This document shows, piece after piece, positions 1-9,426 of a stretch of DNA of 64,000 nucleotides (the stretch's first letter is position 1; every line of letters begins with the position of its first letter). The DNA lies in NCBI GenBank assembly GCA_029762595.1, contig JARVGJ010000012.1, positions 1 through 64,000 on the forward strand, read 5' to 3'. The stretch comes from Methanolobus sp. (lineage in GTDB: Archaea > Halobacteriota > Methanosarcinia > Methanosarcinales > Methanosarcinaceae). Made by a program: the position numbers and the translations under genes. The notes beneath the pieces were generated by a model. That model was not told the origin of the DNA, searched no databases, and worked only from the letters and a program-made list of their open reading frames with translations.

Positions 1-1004
1 CTGACATTTCTGACAAGTGATGCCCCGGTTGAGTGGGAAAGGATCTTCATGTCCTCGTCTCTGACACGTCTTGTGGCATATATGTTAGCTTCCTTGAAGA
101 AGTGAAGTGCGTAATCCTCTATTTTCTTGGAACAGAATACGGCATTAGCACCAGAGTCGATGATCTTCTGTATGATCGCCCTGAAATTTGCCTTTTCCTT
201 CTCTTTGAAATCGGCTAGCTGCTCGGCACGGTCAACCTGAAGCTTGGATTTGGTACTGGTCTGTGAAAATGAGAGTTCAGTGTCAATAAGGGCTATCTTT
301 GCATTTTCTATGCGACGTGGCATCTCGCTGTGAAGGGCTTCTTTGTTGATGGCTATACCGTTTATAAGTTCTGTGTCATGTACTGTACCGCCTACTTCCT
401 TTGCAATGACAATATCTTCATCAACGTTGACAACACCTTCTTCCTCGATAGCATATATGGCATCCACACAGATCTTTGCAAGGTGGTCCCCTGCCATTTC
501 CGATGCTTTTCCGGTTATGGAGGTACTTGCTATTCTCTCAAGCATCTCCCTGTCTTTCCTGTCCACGGTAATGGCATAATCATTGAGGACCTGAAGCGCC
601 TTCTCATTTGCCATGGTGTAACCTTTGACGATAACGGTGGGATGTACCCCTGATTCGATGAGCTTCTGCGCCTTTTCAAGAAGTGCACCTGCCATGACCA
701 CTGCACTTGTGGTCCCGTCACCTGCGACCTTCTCCTGGGTTTTGGCTACCTCTACTATCATCTTTGCAGTTGGGTGCTCTATATCCATCTCTTCAAGGAT
801 GGTCGCACCGTCGTTAGTGAGGGTTATGTCTCCCATGATATTAACAAGCATCTTGTCCATGCCTTTTGGGCCAAGGGTTGTTCTGACAATGCCTGCAACT
901 GCTTTTGCAGCAGCTATGTTCACTGATAATGCGTCCTTTCCTGCTGTATGCTGTTTACTCGGATCAACAATATATATAGGCTGATTATTACCATATCCTG
1001 CCAT
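1..1004 (-). CDS. ths: Thermosome subunit (group II chaperonin), 3' end off the window
   Basis: An open minus-strand frame runs from an ATG at 1004 to the left edge (about 334 codons, no stop reached). The protein starts [17 protein letters not shown] and carries the group II chaperonin signatures [13 protein letters not shown] and, further on, [15 protein letters not shown] and [13 protein letters not shown] (ATP-binding equatorial domain). A full subunit has about 550 residues, so roughly the last 215 are missing. Thermosomes form double-ring ATP-driven folding chambers in the cytoplasm. GGAGG at 1014-1018, ten bases upstream, fixes the start. The gene diverges from dphB. Methanosarcinales often carry several thermosome paralogues; which one this is cannot be decided here. 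Confidence 0.95.
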   Translation of the reverse strand, partial: MAGYGNNQPIYIVDPSKQHTAGKDALSVNIAAAKAVAGIVRTTLGPKGMDKMLVNIMGDITLTNDGATILEEMDIEHPTAKMIVEVAKTQEKVAGDGTTSAVVMAGALLEKAQKLIESGVHPTVIVKGYTMANEKALQVLNDYAITVDRKDREMLERIASTSITGKASEMAGDHLAKICVDAIYAIEEEGVVNVDEDIVIAKEVGGTVHDTELINGIAINKEALHSEMPRRIENAKIALIDTELSFSQTSTKSKLQVDRAEQLADFKEKEKANFRAIIQKIIDSGANAVFCSKKIEDYALHFFKEANIYATRRVRDEDMKILSHSTGASLVRNV

Positions 1005-1160
1005 GATTTCGAACCTCCAATGATGTAATATATTATCTTAGTGTATGAGTGAAACTAACTGTATGTGGTTCTATAAAAACATTGCGAGTCTGTTATGCAT
1101 TTGCTGTCATTTCATTACCATTCTCAAAACATTTAAGCCATAAGCACATATCTGCGGAGT

Positions 1161-1964
1161 ATGCTCACTTTCATAGGACTGGGTCTTTTTGATGAGAATG
1201 ATATCTCCCTGAAAGGACTTGAAGCTATAAGAAACGCTGATATGGTATTTGCCGAATTCTACACTTCCCGGTTAATGGGTAGTACAGTAGAAGATCTTGA
1301 AAAGCTCTACGGGAAAAAAGTGCATGTACTTTCCAGGGAAGATGTAGAGATATCTCCCAAATGGCTTGCAGAAAACAGGGAAAAAAACGTGGTTTTCCTC
1401 ACAGGGGGGGATACAATGGTCTCCACCACCCATGTTGACCTGAGGCTTCGTGCCAGGGATCTGGATATTCCCACAAAACTGATACATGGAGCTTCTATTT
1501 CTTCTGCAGTTTGTGGTCTGTCTGGGCTGCAGAACTACCGGTTTGGAAAAGCATCCACAATACCTCATCCATACACCAGCAGCAGGGGTAACACTATCAT
1601 TTCGGACACTCCCTATGATACTATCAAACTCAATAAAGAACACAATATGCATACCCTTGTCTTCCTGGATATTGATAAGGATAAAGGGTACATGACAGTC
1701 AACCAGGCCATAAGCCTGCTCCTTGAGGTAGAGAAAAGACGAGGTGAAGGTGTCATGGATAATGCCCTCGCTGTTGGGATTGCCAGGGCGGGCTCGGATC
1801 TGCCAGTTGTGAAGGCCGGATATGCACGTCTGCTGCAGGATGCGGATTTCGGTGAACCACTTCACATACTGGTCATTCCTGCGTCGTTGCATTTTATAGA
1901 GGCTGAGGCCCTTGTAAGGCTTGCAGGGGCACCATCGCATTTACTTGAAGGCTTTGACGACTGA
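1161..1964 (+). CDS. dphB: Diphthine synthase (Dph5/DphB)
   Basis: A 267-aa protein of the usual family length. It uses S-adenosylmethionine to methylate the modified histidine of elongation factor 2 during diphthamide synthesis, in the cytoplasm. It opens MLTFIGLGLFDENDISLKG, the typical N-terminus, and holds FLTGGDTMVSTTH near residue 80 and HGASISSAVCGLSGLQNYRFG near 110, the SAM-binding tetrapyrrole-methylase-like core. GGAG ends one base before the ATG, too close for normal pairing, and TTTAAG lies about 28 bases upstream, so the transcript may be leaderless. HerA follows after 63 bases. Function is firm from the family; the promoter reading is inference. Confidence 0.95.
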   Translation: MLTFIGLGLFDENDISLKGLEAIRNADMVFAEFYTSRLMGSTVEDLEKLYGKKVHVLSREDVEISPKWLAENREKNVVFLTGGDTMVSTTHVDLRLRARDLDIPTKLIHGASISSAVCGLSGLQNYRFGKASTIPHPYTSSRGNTIISDTPYDTIKLNKEHNMHTLVFLDIDKDKGYMTVNQAISLLLEVEKRRGEGVMDNALAVGIARAGSDLPVVKAGYARLLQDADFGEPLHILVIPASLHFIEAEALVRLAGAPSHLLEGFDD

Positions 1965-2027
1965 GGGAAGATATAATAACACATAATAAACATAATATAA
2001 AAGACCATGAATATTGAGGGATGAAGA

Positions 2028-3788
2028 ATGGTAAGAGGTTCAGTAGGCGTTATTTTCGGAGAAACAGGGACATTTGAGTTCAAGGTAATGGTCTTTGATA
2101 GTTCCAAGGTATACAGGGGAGCATACATAAAGGTATGGCATGATGCTTCATCCGAAGAGAAGGACCATACCTGGGTGCTTGGCCAGGTCATGGCTATCAA
2201 AAGATACAGCAATTCTTTTTCCATTGAAGAGGCTATGAAGGGACAACGTGTCGATAAAAGTGATGATAAGATCGTTGCTGAGGTAATTATAATCGGTTCA
2301 AGGGATGAAAATGGTATGCTCAGGGCTCCTGTAATACCCTTCAGCCCTGGCAGTCCTATCTTTGCAGCCGATGAAGTGCTTATAAGGTCCGTTCTGGGAC
2401 TGACAGGTAATGAAATGAATATCGGTATGCTTGAGGGTACCTGTATCAAGGTACAGCTAAGCGTAAACAGCCTGGTGCAGAAACACTGCAGCATACTTGC
2501 AAAGACAGGAAGCGGTAAGTCTTACACGGCATCTGTCCTGCTAGAAGAACTGCTTGAGCAGAATGTCCCCCTTCTTATAATCGATCCGCACAGTGAATAC
2601 TCTTCTCTTAAAGTAGCCGGGGAAGGAGATGCAGAAGATTTTTCACGTTTTGGTGTAACTCCAAAAGGATATGGCTCTGTAATCAAGGTATATACGCCTG
2701 CAAGCAAGTCGATAAACCCTGATGCAGATGAACTTTTCAGGTTAAATGGGATGAACCTGACTGTCAGGGATCTGACATCCATTTTCCCTGATAACTTTTC
2801 CACCACCCACACCGGCATATTGTATGAGGCTATACAGAAACTGCGTACGGAGATGGAAACCTATACTATCGATGACATAATCTTTGAAGTGGGCAACGAT
2901 AAAAGCAAGGCCAAGTGGAATGTGATAAATGTACTTGAACAGATCAGGGAAACAGGTATACTCTCTCCCAATCCCACATCCATCGAGGAGCTCTTCCAGA
3001 AAGGAAAAGCCGCAGTAATTGATTTTAAAGGAGTGGCGCCTGATCTGCAGAGTATGATAGTGGCAAGTCTGTGCAGCTCTCTCTTTGAGGCGCGCAAGTT
3101 AAACAGGATCCCTCCGGGAATGCTGGTTGTTGAGGAGGCCCATAACTATGCACCGGAAAAAGGATTCAGCAAGACTACAAGCACTGATATACTGAGGACC
3201 ATAGCATCTGAGGGAAGAAAGTTTGGCCTTGGTATGATGGTCATCTCCCAGAGGCCTGCAAGGATTGATAAGAACGTTCTTTCCCAATGTGGGACCCAGG
3301 TCATCATGAAGGTCACAAATCCCAATGATCTTAAAGCAATAAGTAAGGGGCTGGAGGGTGTGACATCCTATGTTGAAGAAGAACTGATGCGGCTTCCTCC
3401 GGGAGTTGCAATGCTTGTGAGCAATGAGATCGAACGCCCGGTCCTTATAGATATAAGGATTAGGAAATCAAAACATGGTGGTGAGTCTGTGAACGTGCTC
3501 AAGGCTGCAAAGACTGTAACACCTCCTCCGCCACCGCAGGTCATACCGGAAGAGAGCAGTGTATCGGCACCTTCGGCGGTTCGCAGGACTGTCCCTCCGG
3601 TTAGTATTGCGGATACTCATGGACATGATGTAACTGTTGACGTACCCGTAATTGATATTCCCGGGAATGGTCCTGTATCTGTCCCCCCTCCGAAAAGGAA
3701 ACCCACAAGACCTCCCCGGCTTGAAAGCGAAAATGAAAGCGAAGGTGGAGGGAAATTGTTCAAGAAGCTTTTCGGGGCGAACAGATAA
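2028..3788 (+). CDS. HerA-family ATPase (HAS barrel plus DUF87 ATPase domain)
   Basis: A 586-aa protein. Residues 1-150 look like a HAS-barrel; the HerA/FtsK ATPase core follows with Walker A AKTGSGKS near residue 159, the IIDPHSEY motif near 190 and Walker B GMLVVEEAHNYAPEK near 365, then an arginine-rich SEGRKFGLGMMVISQRP segment. The last 100 residues are proline-rich and low-complexity, ending in a basic tail. HerA ATPases form hexamers that pump DNA, classically with the nuclease NurA in end resection. No nurA, mre11 or rad50 lies nearby, so this may be a HerA paralogue with another partner. GAGG just upstream of the ATG supports the start. Confidence 0.85.
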   Translation: MVRGSVGVIFGETGTFEFKVMVFDSSKVYRGAYIKVWHDASSEEKDHTWVLGQVMAIKRYSNSFSIEEAMKGQRVDKSDDKIVAEVIIIGSRDENGMLRAPVIPFSPGSPIFAADEVLIRSVLGLTGNEMNIGMLEGTCIKVQLSVNSLVQKHCSILAKTGSGKSYTASVLLEELLEQNVPLLIIDPHSEYSSLKVAGEGDAEDFSRFGVTPKGYGSVIKVYTPASKSINPDADELFRLNGMNLTVRDLTSIFPDNFSTTHTGILYEAIQKLRTEMETYTIDDIIFEVGNDKSKAKWNVINVLEQIRETGILSPNPTSIEELFQKGKAAVIDFKGVAPDLQSMIVASLCSSLFEARKLNRIPPGMLVVEEAHNYAPEKGFSKTTSTDILRTIASEGRKFGLGMMVISQRPARIDKNVLSQCGTQVIMKVTNPNDLKAISKGLEGVTSYVEEELMRLPPGVAMLVSNEIERPVLIDIRIRKSKHGGESVNVLKAAKTVTPPPPPQVIPEESSVSAPSAVRRTVPPVSIADTHGHDVTVDVPVIDIPGNGPVSVPPPKRKPTRPPRLESENESEGGGKLFKKLFGANR

Positions 3789-3823
3789 TTAACCATAAGT
3801 ACAGTTGAGACACTGAGGTTGTT

Positions 3824-4105
3824 ATGGCTGCTGACCTGAATGAAAAAGTTAAGAGGTATGAACGACTATTAAGGCAAGCCCTTGAAAAGGCCGGATTTGC
3901 CCCTATTCCACAGTCACATATGTTCGCAATCGCGGGTGACTATCATAATATGGCAAGTTCATACTACAATGACGGTCTTCACTTTATGAGGACCGATGAT
4001 CCGGTCAATGCACTTGTCTGTTTCAGTTACGGGCATGCATGGCTTGATGCAGGGGCAAGGCTTGGCCTGTTCGATGTTGATGACGATGTGTTATTTACGA
4101 TATGA
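3824..4105 (+). CDS. DUF357 family protein
   Basis: A 93-aa, mostly helical protein. The core ASSYYNDGLHFMRTDDP and CFSYGHAWLDAGARLGLFD, from residue 45 to the end, match the archaeal DUF357 family. No catalytic motif is evident and the biochemical role is unknown. It starts 35 bases after the HerA-like gene and is followed 53 bases later by the DUF555 gene, so the three are probably cotranscribed. Family assignment rests on recalled conservation of these two blocks. Confidence 0.8.
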   Translation: MAADLNEKVKRYERLLRQALEKAGFAPIPQSHMFAIAGDYHNMASSYYNDGLHFMRTDDPVNALVCFSYGHAWLDAGARLGLFDVDDDVLFTI

Positions 4106-4158
4106 AGACCTATATTTGAAGTTCGAAGAAGAAATGAAGTATAAACCGGAGAGATCTA

Positions 4159-4500
4159 ATGCCAAATTATCATGTTACACTTGAAGCCGCCTGGTTGGTA
4201 AGGGATGTAAAATCTGCCGATGATGCCATCGGTGTTGCAATTTCTGAGGCAGGAAAACGCCTCAACCCAAAACTTGACTATGTAGAGGTTGACATAGGTA
4301 CAACATTCTGTCCCTCATGCAATGAGCCTTTCAGCAGTGTTTTCCTTGCAGCAAATACTGCAATAGTGGGACTTGTCCTTGAGATGAAAGTCTTTGATGC
4401 GGAAAGCCCGGAGCACGCATCCAGAATTGCCAAATCTGTAATAGGCAGGGCATTGAGGGATGTACCTCTTGATGTTGTGGATGTCGGGGAATTCGAGTAG
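4159..4500 (+). CDS. DUF555 / UPF0212 family protein
   Basis: A 113-aa soluble protein starting [17 protein letters not shown], with [15 protein letters not shown] in the middle holding a CxxC pair that could bind a metal. This matches the archaea-specific DUF555 (UPF0212) family, whose function is unknown. GGAGAG lies about 8 bases upstream. Its stop is 19 bases before the PfkB kinase start, so it likely shares the transcript that starts at dphB or HerA. Confidence 0.85.
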   Translation: MPNYHVTLEAAWLVRDVKSADDAIGVAISEAGKRLNPKLDYVEVDIGTTFCPSCNEPFSSVFLAANTAIVGLVLEMKVFDAESPEHASRIAKSVIGRALRDVPLDVVDVGEFE

Positions 4501-4519
4501 TCCAGGAGGTGTCTGTCAG

Positions 4520-5425
4520 ATGGACAGGACGATAACTGTTGTAGGGCATGCTGCCATAGACCTGCTCTTTGATGTTGAGAATATTGCAGTCCATAATGAA
4601 TCTCATCCCATAATCGATTATAACCAGTATTATGGAGGTGGTGCTGCAAATATCGCCATTGCCATTGCAATACTTGGAGGGAAAGCCCAGCTGATATCTG
4701 CGGTTGGTGGTGATTTTGCCTCATCGGGTTATGAGGCTGAACTTAAAGGGCATGGTGTTGATCTTTCCCTGTTATACAGGTTCCCTGATGAGAAAAGCAC
4801 CAGGGCCTTTGTGTTCACTGACCGTGAACATCACCAGGGCACCTATTTCCATTGGGGTGCCTCAGCAAAGCTGCAGGAACTTGATCCACCAGAAGTGGAT
4901 CTTGTCCATCTTGCAACTTCTGATTCCACATACAATGCAAGGATAGCCAAAAAAGCCGGTTTTGTTTCTTTTGATCCGGGTCAGGACCTGGTGACATATT
5001 CCAGGGAAAACCTGGAAAGAATCCTTGAAAACACCAACATCCTTTTTACTAACAGGCATGAGATACAGCGTGTATGTAACATGACAGGCAGTTCATTTGA
5101 AGATGTCCTGAACATGATAGAGACCGTTGTTGTCACATATGATTCAAGTGGCAGTAAAGTATACAACAGTGGCAGGGAGTTTACAATACCAGTGGTCCCG
5201 GTCAAAGCCCTTGACCCCACCGGGGCTGGAGATGCCTACAGGGCAGGATTCCTGCTTGCCTACACACGTGGCTATTCTCTTGAAATATGTGGAAGGATAG
5301 GGTCTGTGGTTGCTTCCTTTGCAGTCCAGAACATCGGTTGTCAGACCGACCTTCCTACATGGGATGCCATGAAAGTGAGATATGAAGAGAATTTCGGGAA
5401 ATTCCCTGTAATTCCCTTTGATTGA
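4520..5425 (+). CDS. PfkB-family carbohydrate/nucleoside kinase
   Basis: A 301-aa kinase of the ribokinase/PfkB fold. It has the N-terminal glycine pair YYGGGAANIAIAIAILGG near residue 34 and the C-terminal PfkB signature DPTGAGDAYRAGFLLAY near 231, where the Asp of GAGD is the catalytic base. Such enzymes phosphorylate sugars or nucleosides with ATP or ADP; the substrate is not readable from sequence. The ATG at 4520 is preferred over an upstream in-frame ATG at 4460 because AGGAGGT at 4504-4510 sits at correct spacing. The upstream choice would overlap DUF555. The stop codon lies inside a TTGA tandem repeat. Confidence 0.9.
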   Translation: MDRTITVVGHAAIDLLFDVENIAVHNESHPIIDYNQYYGGGAANIAIAIAILGGKAQLISAVGGDFASSGYEAELKGHGVDLSLLYRFPDEKSTRAFVFTDREHHQGTYFHWGASAKLQELDPPEVDLVHLATSDSTYNARIAKKAGFVSFDPGQDLVTYSRENLERILENTNILFTNRHEIQRVCNMTGSSFEDVLNMIETVVVTYDSSGSKVYNSGREFTIPVVPVKALDPTGAGDAYRAGFLLAYTRGYSLEICGRIGSVVASFAVQNIGCQTDLPTWDAMKVRYEENFGKFPVIPFD

Positions 5426-5441
5426 TTGATTGATTGATTGA
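5418..5441. repeat. TTGA tetranucleotide microsatellite
   Basis: Six tandem TTGA units span the end of the PfkB gene and include its TGA stop. They run into a short imperfect palindrome (GATCTCTCGATC and ATGAATCGAT). The protein sequence would not change with repeat number because the stop is set by the first units. Confidence 0.9.
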
Positions 5442-5543
5442 TCTCTCGATCAATGAATCGATTTATTATTTTTCATTTCTTATTTCATTTATACTAGTTT
5501 ATATTGACTTAGTCTTTTCTTTAACGGTTATTTAGGATTTTTA

Positions 5544-5664
5544 GGCTCTGTATAAATCCTTTCTTTATTAATAAACCACACATAAATACGGATACACTCG
5601 CCTCCTACGGAGTTGAGTGTATCTGCGGTTCATAAATTATTGATAATAGGTTTTCTACAGAGCT
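5544..5664. mobile_element. MITE copy 1 (short form, 121 bp)
   Basis: The element starts GGCTCTGTATAAATCC and ends GGTTTTCTACAGAGCT, imperfect terminal inverted repeats of about 15 bp. The interior is one long imperfect palindrome centred on CACTCGCCTCC-TAC-GGAGTTGAGTG (about 5597-5621). No coding sequence is present. Three relatives lie at 26474, 28424 and 50656. The surrounding 5426-5767 gap otherwise holds only AT-rich sequence and the promoter of the pilus operon. Confidence 0.8.
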
Positions 5665-5730
5665 GATTTTTATCTTTTTAAGAAGAGGATTTCATCTTGT
5701 AGTTCCGGTTTATTATAATAATAAATTATC

Positions 5731-5746
5731 AAAGGATTTTTATATA
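5731..5746 (+). promoter_or_regulatory. BRE/TATA promoter of the pilus operon
   Basis: AAAGGA followed by TTTTTATATA matches an archaeal BRE plus TATA box. The ATG at 5768 lies about 26 bases from the centre of the TATA box, where transcription is expected to start, and no Shine-Dalgarno lies between, so the first gene is probably on a leaderless transcript. Confidence 0.55.
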
Positions 5747-5767
5747 CAAACAACTCTATAATATTAA

Positions 5768-7462
5768 ATGGTGGATTCAGAAATGAAAATTACAAAAGCT
5801 GAGGATATAATTCCGGATGCTATGTCAAAAAGCGATGGTACTAATAAGAATTCAAAGATATCATCATTTCTGGAGATCATCAGGTTCGGGATCAAACAGA
5901 TAAGATACCCACGTGCAAATTTTCCTGAATATGATCCGGAATTGCATGGCTCACTTGTTGAGTTTGAAGTTCCCGCAGGATTCATCGAAGTTGAACGTTA
6001 CTGGGTAAATGAACCTTATTCTTTTATCTGCATACTTGAAAGAGGCAACATCCATCGTTATCATCTTGTTGAGCCAATGCTGACTCCATATGAAAAGGAT
6101 ATACTTGAGAGGGTCTATGATGACCTGCAGGACATCCTGAGCCTTGGAGGGGTGAATTCCGGGAAGGACAAAGAATCTGTGCTCATGGAGAATGCATTGA
6201 TGCTTTTCAACAGGTATCATGCAAGTCTGGAATTATCGTCAACATATCGCATACTTTACTACCTGAAACGTAATTTCCTCGGGCATGATCGTATAAACTC
6301 ACTCATGCTGGACCCTCATATAGAGGACATTTCCTGTGATGGTATCGAAATACCTGTTTTCATGTATCATACCAAATATCGTAACATAAAGACCAATATT
6401 TCATTTGCTGAAGAAGAACTGAACTCTCTTGTCATTAAGCTCTGCCAGAAGAGCGGGAAACATATTTCCATAAGTGAGCCCATGGTTGATGCAACCCTTC
6501 CTGATGGTTCCCGCCTTCAGGCAACCCTTGGCAAGGAGATAACCACAAGGGGCAGTTCTTTCACCATCCGTAAGTTCAGGGGTGACCCGATAACCCCTAT
6601 AGACCTTATCAATTACAATACATGCAGCATCGAAATGATGGCATATTTCTGGCTGGCAATAGAGAACGGTGATTGCGCAATATTTGCAGGTGGAACAGCA
6701 TCAGGAAAGACCTCGATGCTCAATGCAGTTTCTCTTTTTATTCCTCCTCTTTCCAAAGTCGTTTCCATAGAGGATACCAGGGAGCTCACCCTACATCATG
6801 ACAACTGGATTGCAGGTGTCACCAGAAAGCCATTGAATGTCAACAGTGCCGGAGAGGTTTCCATGTATGATCTGCTGCGCTCAGCACTGAGACAAAGACC
6901 GGAGTACATACTTGTGGGAGAGATAAGGGGTGAAGAGGCATTGACCCTTTTCCAGGCAATATCCACCGGCCATGCAACCTATTCCACCATGCATGCAGGT
7001 GATGTGCAGACAGTTGTAAACAGGCTCGACAGTCCTCCGCTCAATGTACCTCATGTCATGCTGCAGTCACTTGATGTACTTAGCATTCAGGTACAGACAA
7101 TTGTGGGTGACAAAAGGGTACGCAGAACCCAAAGCCTTGTGGAATTTACCGGGATTGACTCAAAGACCGGGTACATACGCATAAATGAACTCTACAGATG
7201 GGACCCTGTAAAAGATACTTTCATACGTGCCGGGGATTCATACACACTTAACAAAGTGATGGTCTCAAAAGGCTGGAGTAAGGATAAGCTCAATGAAGAG
7301 CTTGACAGAAGGGCTCGTATCCTCAAGTATCTCAGTGATAATAATATGAGGGATTATGTGCGTATATCCCAGGTGGTGCAGGCATATGATGCAAATCCTG
7401 AGGATGTTCTCAATGCCCTTGAGAACGATAATCTTGAAGAGATATTAGAACGGATCGTGTAG
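5768..7462 (+). CDS. Type IV pilus/Tad-type secretion ATPase (GspE/ArlI superfamily)
   Basis: A 564-aa cytoplasmic motor ATPase that would drive assembly or secretion of pilin-like proteins. The first 150 residues are family-variable. The core shows Walker A AGGTASGKTS near residue 307, the Asp box SIEDTRELTLHHDNW near 335, YILVGEIRGEEALTLF (Walker B) near 380 and STGHATYSTMHAGD (His box) near 400. It heads an operon with the membrane platform 10 bases downstream and two pilin-like genes. There is no archaellin or ArlH gene here, so an archaellum is unlikely and a pilus or Tad-like system is preferred. The tail after residue 470 looks like a small helical domain. Confidence 0.9.
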   Translation: MVDSEMKITKAEDIIPDAMSKSDGTNKNSKISSFLEIIRFGIKQIRYPRANFPEYDPELHGSLVEFEVPAGFIEVERYWVNEPYSFICILERGNIHRYHLVEPMLTPYEKDILERVYDDLQDILSLGGVNSGKDKESVLMENALMLFNRYHASLELSSTYRILYYLKRNFLGHDRINSLMLDPHIEDISCDGIEIPVFMYHTKYRNIKTNISFAEEELNSLVIKLCQKSGKHISISEPMVDATLPDGSRLQATLGKEITTRGSSFTIRKFRGDPITPIDLINYNTCSIEMMAYFWLAIENGDCAIFAGGTASGKTSMLNAVSLFIPPLSKVVSIEDTRELTLHHDNWIAGVTRKPLNVNSAGEVSMYDLLRSALRQRPEYILVGEIRGEEALTLFQAISTGHATYSTMHAGDVQTVVNRLDSPPLNVPHVMLQSLDVLSIQVQTIVGDKRVRRTQSLVEFTGIDSKTGYIRINELYRWDPVKDTFIRAGDSYTLNKVMVSKGWSKDKLNEELDRRARILKYLSDNNMRDYVRISQVVQAYDANPEDVLNALENDNLEEILERIV

Positions 7463-7472
7463 GTGCCTTTAA

Positions 7473-9419
7473 ATGGATATCATAGATTCTGTTGCACATC
7501 TGATATTTGGAAAATATGTGAGAAAGCATATTCACCGGTATGAAGTTCAAAGATCAATGATACGTAAATCCGGCATGGGTGTCCTGATAGACCAATACAT
7601 TACCCAGGCATATTTTATTTCTTTTTTGTTTGCTTCTCTTGCTGGTATTGCAGGTTTTTTGTTAGGTTATCTTTTCTTGGCCGACCTGGAGCTATACATG
7701 CTTGGCATATCCTTTCCTTACCAATGGCTTGAGGTAAATTTTCATCTTCTGCTAAGTATTGTACTAGCCCTAGTTTTTTTCGTTGTTGCGGCATATCTCA
7801 CTTACTATATATTCATGTCAATACCTGAGGTCCAGGCAAATGTCAGAGCTTCTCTTATAAATCAGTCACTTCCGTACTCAACAGCATATCTTTATGCAAT
7901 GAGCCGTGGAGGTGGAATGAACCTCCTTGATATAATGAGGTCACTATCAGAGAACTATCATATCTACGGTTCATCTGCAGAAGAAATAGGCTTTATAGTA
8001 AAAGACATGGAATATTATGGTACCGATCTTCTGGACGCTCTCGATAAAGCTGGCCAGAGGACCCCTTCTGGCAAGTTCAGGGATTTTCTGGAAGGACTCA
8101 CTTCTGTTGTCACAAGTGGCGGGGATGTAAGTTCCTATTTTAAGGTCAAGAATGACCAGTATAGGCTGACAGCTACTAAAGAACAAAAGGTATTCTTTGA
8201 GACCCTTGGGGTGCTTGCGGAAGTATATATCTCAGCTTTTGTTGCAGGTCCGCTTTTCCTTATAACTATCCTTGTGGTTCTGGGTCTTATTAATCCTGGT
8301 TCCGCAAGCATACTTGATTTTGTGGTCTATATCATTATACCCGCAGGTACAGTTGTTTTCCTGATCATTCTGAATTCATTGACCAGTGAAAATCCTAAAA
8401 TACATGATTATTATGTCGTAGAGAAAAAACTTAATAATTTCTCCCATGTCCCTCTTAAGCATGGGGATAAGAATGAAGAGCAAAAAAGGAGAATGATCAG
8501 GTATTATGCTGCACTCACAAGGTTGAAGGATACATTACTTCATCCTTTCAGTCTTTTTAGCAATAATCCCTCTTATGTCTTCTTTATCACGGTACCACTG
8601 GCAATAGCTTATGCTTTTTACAGCATGGATGACCATATCAATATTGGTAATGTAATCTATTTCAGGTCATTTGATCCTGCGACCCTGTCCCTGGTCGATG
8701 ATCATATATTCATCAGTCTTCTCATACTCTTGATACCTTTTGTAATATTCGATGAGATACGCAACTATCGTGTAAAGCAGATAGAATCCAGTATCCCTGA
8801 TTTCCTGAGCAATCTTGCAAGTATAAATGAGGCAGGTATCCTCCTTGTTGATGCGATCGTTATGAGTATGCACTTAAAGGTGGGTGTATTGCACACAGAG
8901 GTAAAGCGCCTTGTCAATGACATATCATGGGGAACAAAGCTGGATGATGCATTGAGGAAATTCGAATATCGCATACGTACTGAAATGACAAGGCGTATAA
9001 TCACCCTTATCATAAAAGCCAATGAAACAACTAGTGATATAAAAAGCATACTAACAATAGCAGCACATGATGCAGACATGCAGAGGCAGCTAAAGAAAGA
9101 GCGTAATGCAGAGATGTTTGTTTATGTTTTCATAATCTACATATCTTTCATGGTCTTTTTATTCATCGTATATATTCTTGCAGCTTATTTCCTTCCGGTC
9201 ATGCCGGCATCTACAGAAGGTGCATTTACAGGCATGTCTTTGCTACTTGATTTTGACCTGGAAAAATACACGCTTTTATTTTTCCATGCTGCAATGATCC
9301 AGGGATTCTTCTCCGGGCTGGTTGCAGGAAAAATGGGCAGTGGAAGCATTAAGTCTGGTATTAAGCATTCGATAATTATGATGTCTATAGCATATCTGCT
9401 ATTCGCTTTATTCATATGA
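7473..9419 (+). CDS. TadC/ArlJ-type membrane platform protein, duplicated T2SSF domain
   Basis: A 648-aa polytopic membrane protein. Hydrophobic segments occur near residues 45-70, 88-112, 253-300, 368-385 and 405-425, and several lie after 550. Two repeats of the GspF/T2SSF cytoplasmic domain can be seen: one around 125-230 (SLPYSTAYLYAMSRGGGMNLL) and one around 440-530 (IPDFLSNLASINEAGILLVDA). This double arrangement is typical of archaeal pilus and archaellum platform proteins. It would anchor the ATPase encoded immediately upstream and extrude pilins. AGGTG before the ATG supports the start. Confidence 0.88.
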   Translation: MDIIDSVAHLIFGKYVRKHIHRYEVQRSMIRKSGMGVLIDQYITQAYFISFLFASLAGIAGFLLGYLFLADLELYMLGISFPYQWLEVNFHLLLSIVLALVFFVVAAYLTYYIFMSIPEVQANVRASLINQSLPYSTAYLYAMSRGGGMNLLDIMRSLSENYHIYGSSAEEIGFIVKDMEYYGTDLLDALDKAGQRTPSGKFRDFLEGLTSVVTSGGDVSSYFKVKNDQYRLTATKEQKVFFETLGVLAEVYISAFVAGPLFLITILVVLGLINPGSASILDFVVYIIIPAGTVVFLIILNSLTSENPKIHDYYVVEKKLNNFSHVPLKHGDKNEEQKRRMIRYYAALTRLKDTLLHPFSLFSNNPSYVFFITVPLAIAYAFYSMDDHINIGNVIYFRSFDPATLSLVDDHIFISLLILLIPFVIFDEIRNYRVKQIESSIPDFLSNLASINEAGILLVDAIVMSMHLKVGVLHTEVKRLVNDISWGTKLDDALRKFEYRIRTEMTRRIITLIIKANETTSDIKSILTIAAHDADMQRQLKKERNAEMFVYVFIIYISFMVFLFIVYILAAYFLPVMPASTEGAFTGMSLLLDFDLEKYTLLFFHAAMIQGFFSGLVAGKMGSGSIKSGIKHSIIMMSIAYLLFALFI

Positions 9420-9426
9420 GGCAAAC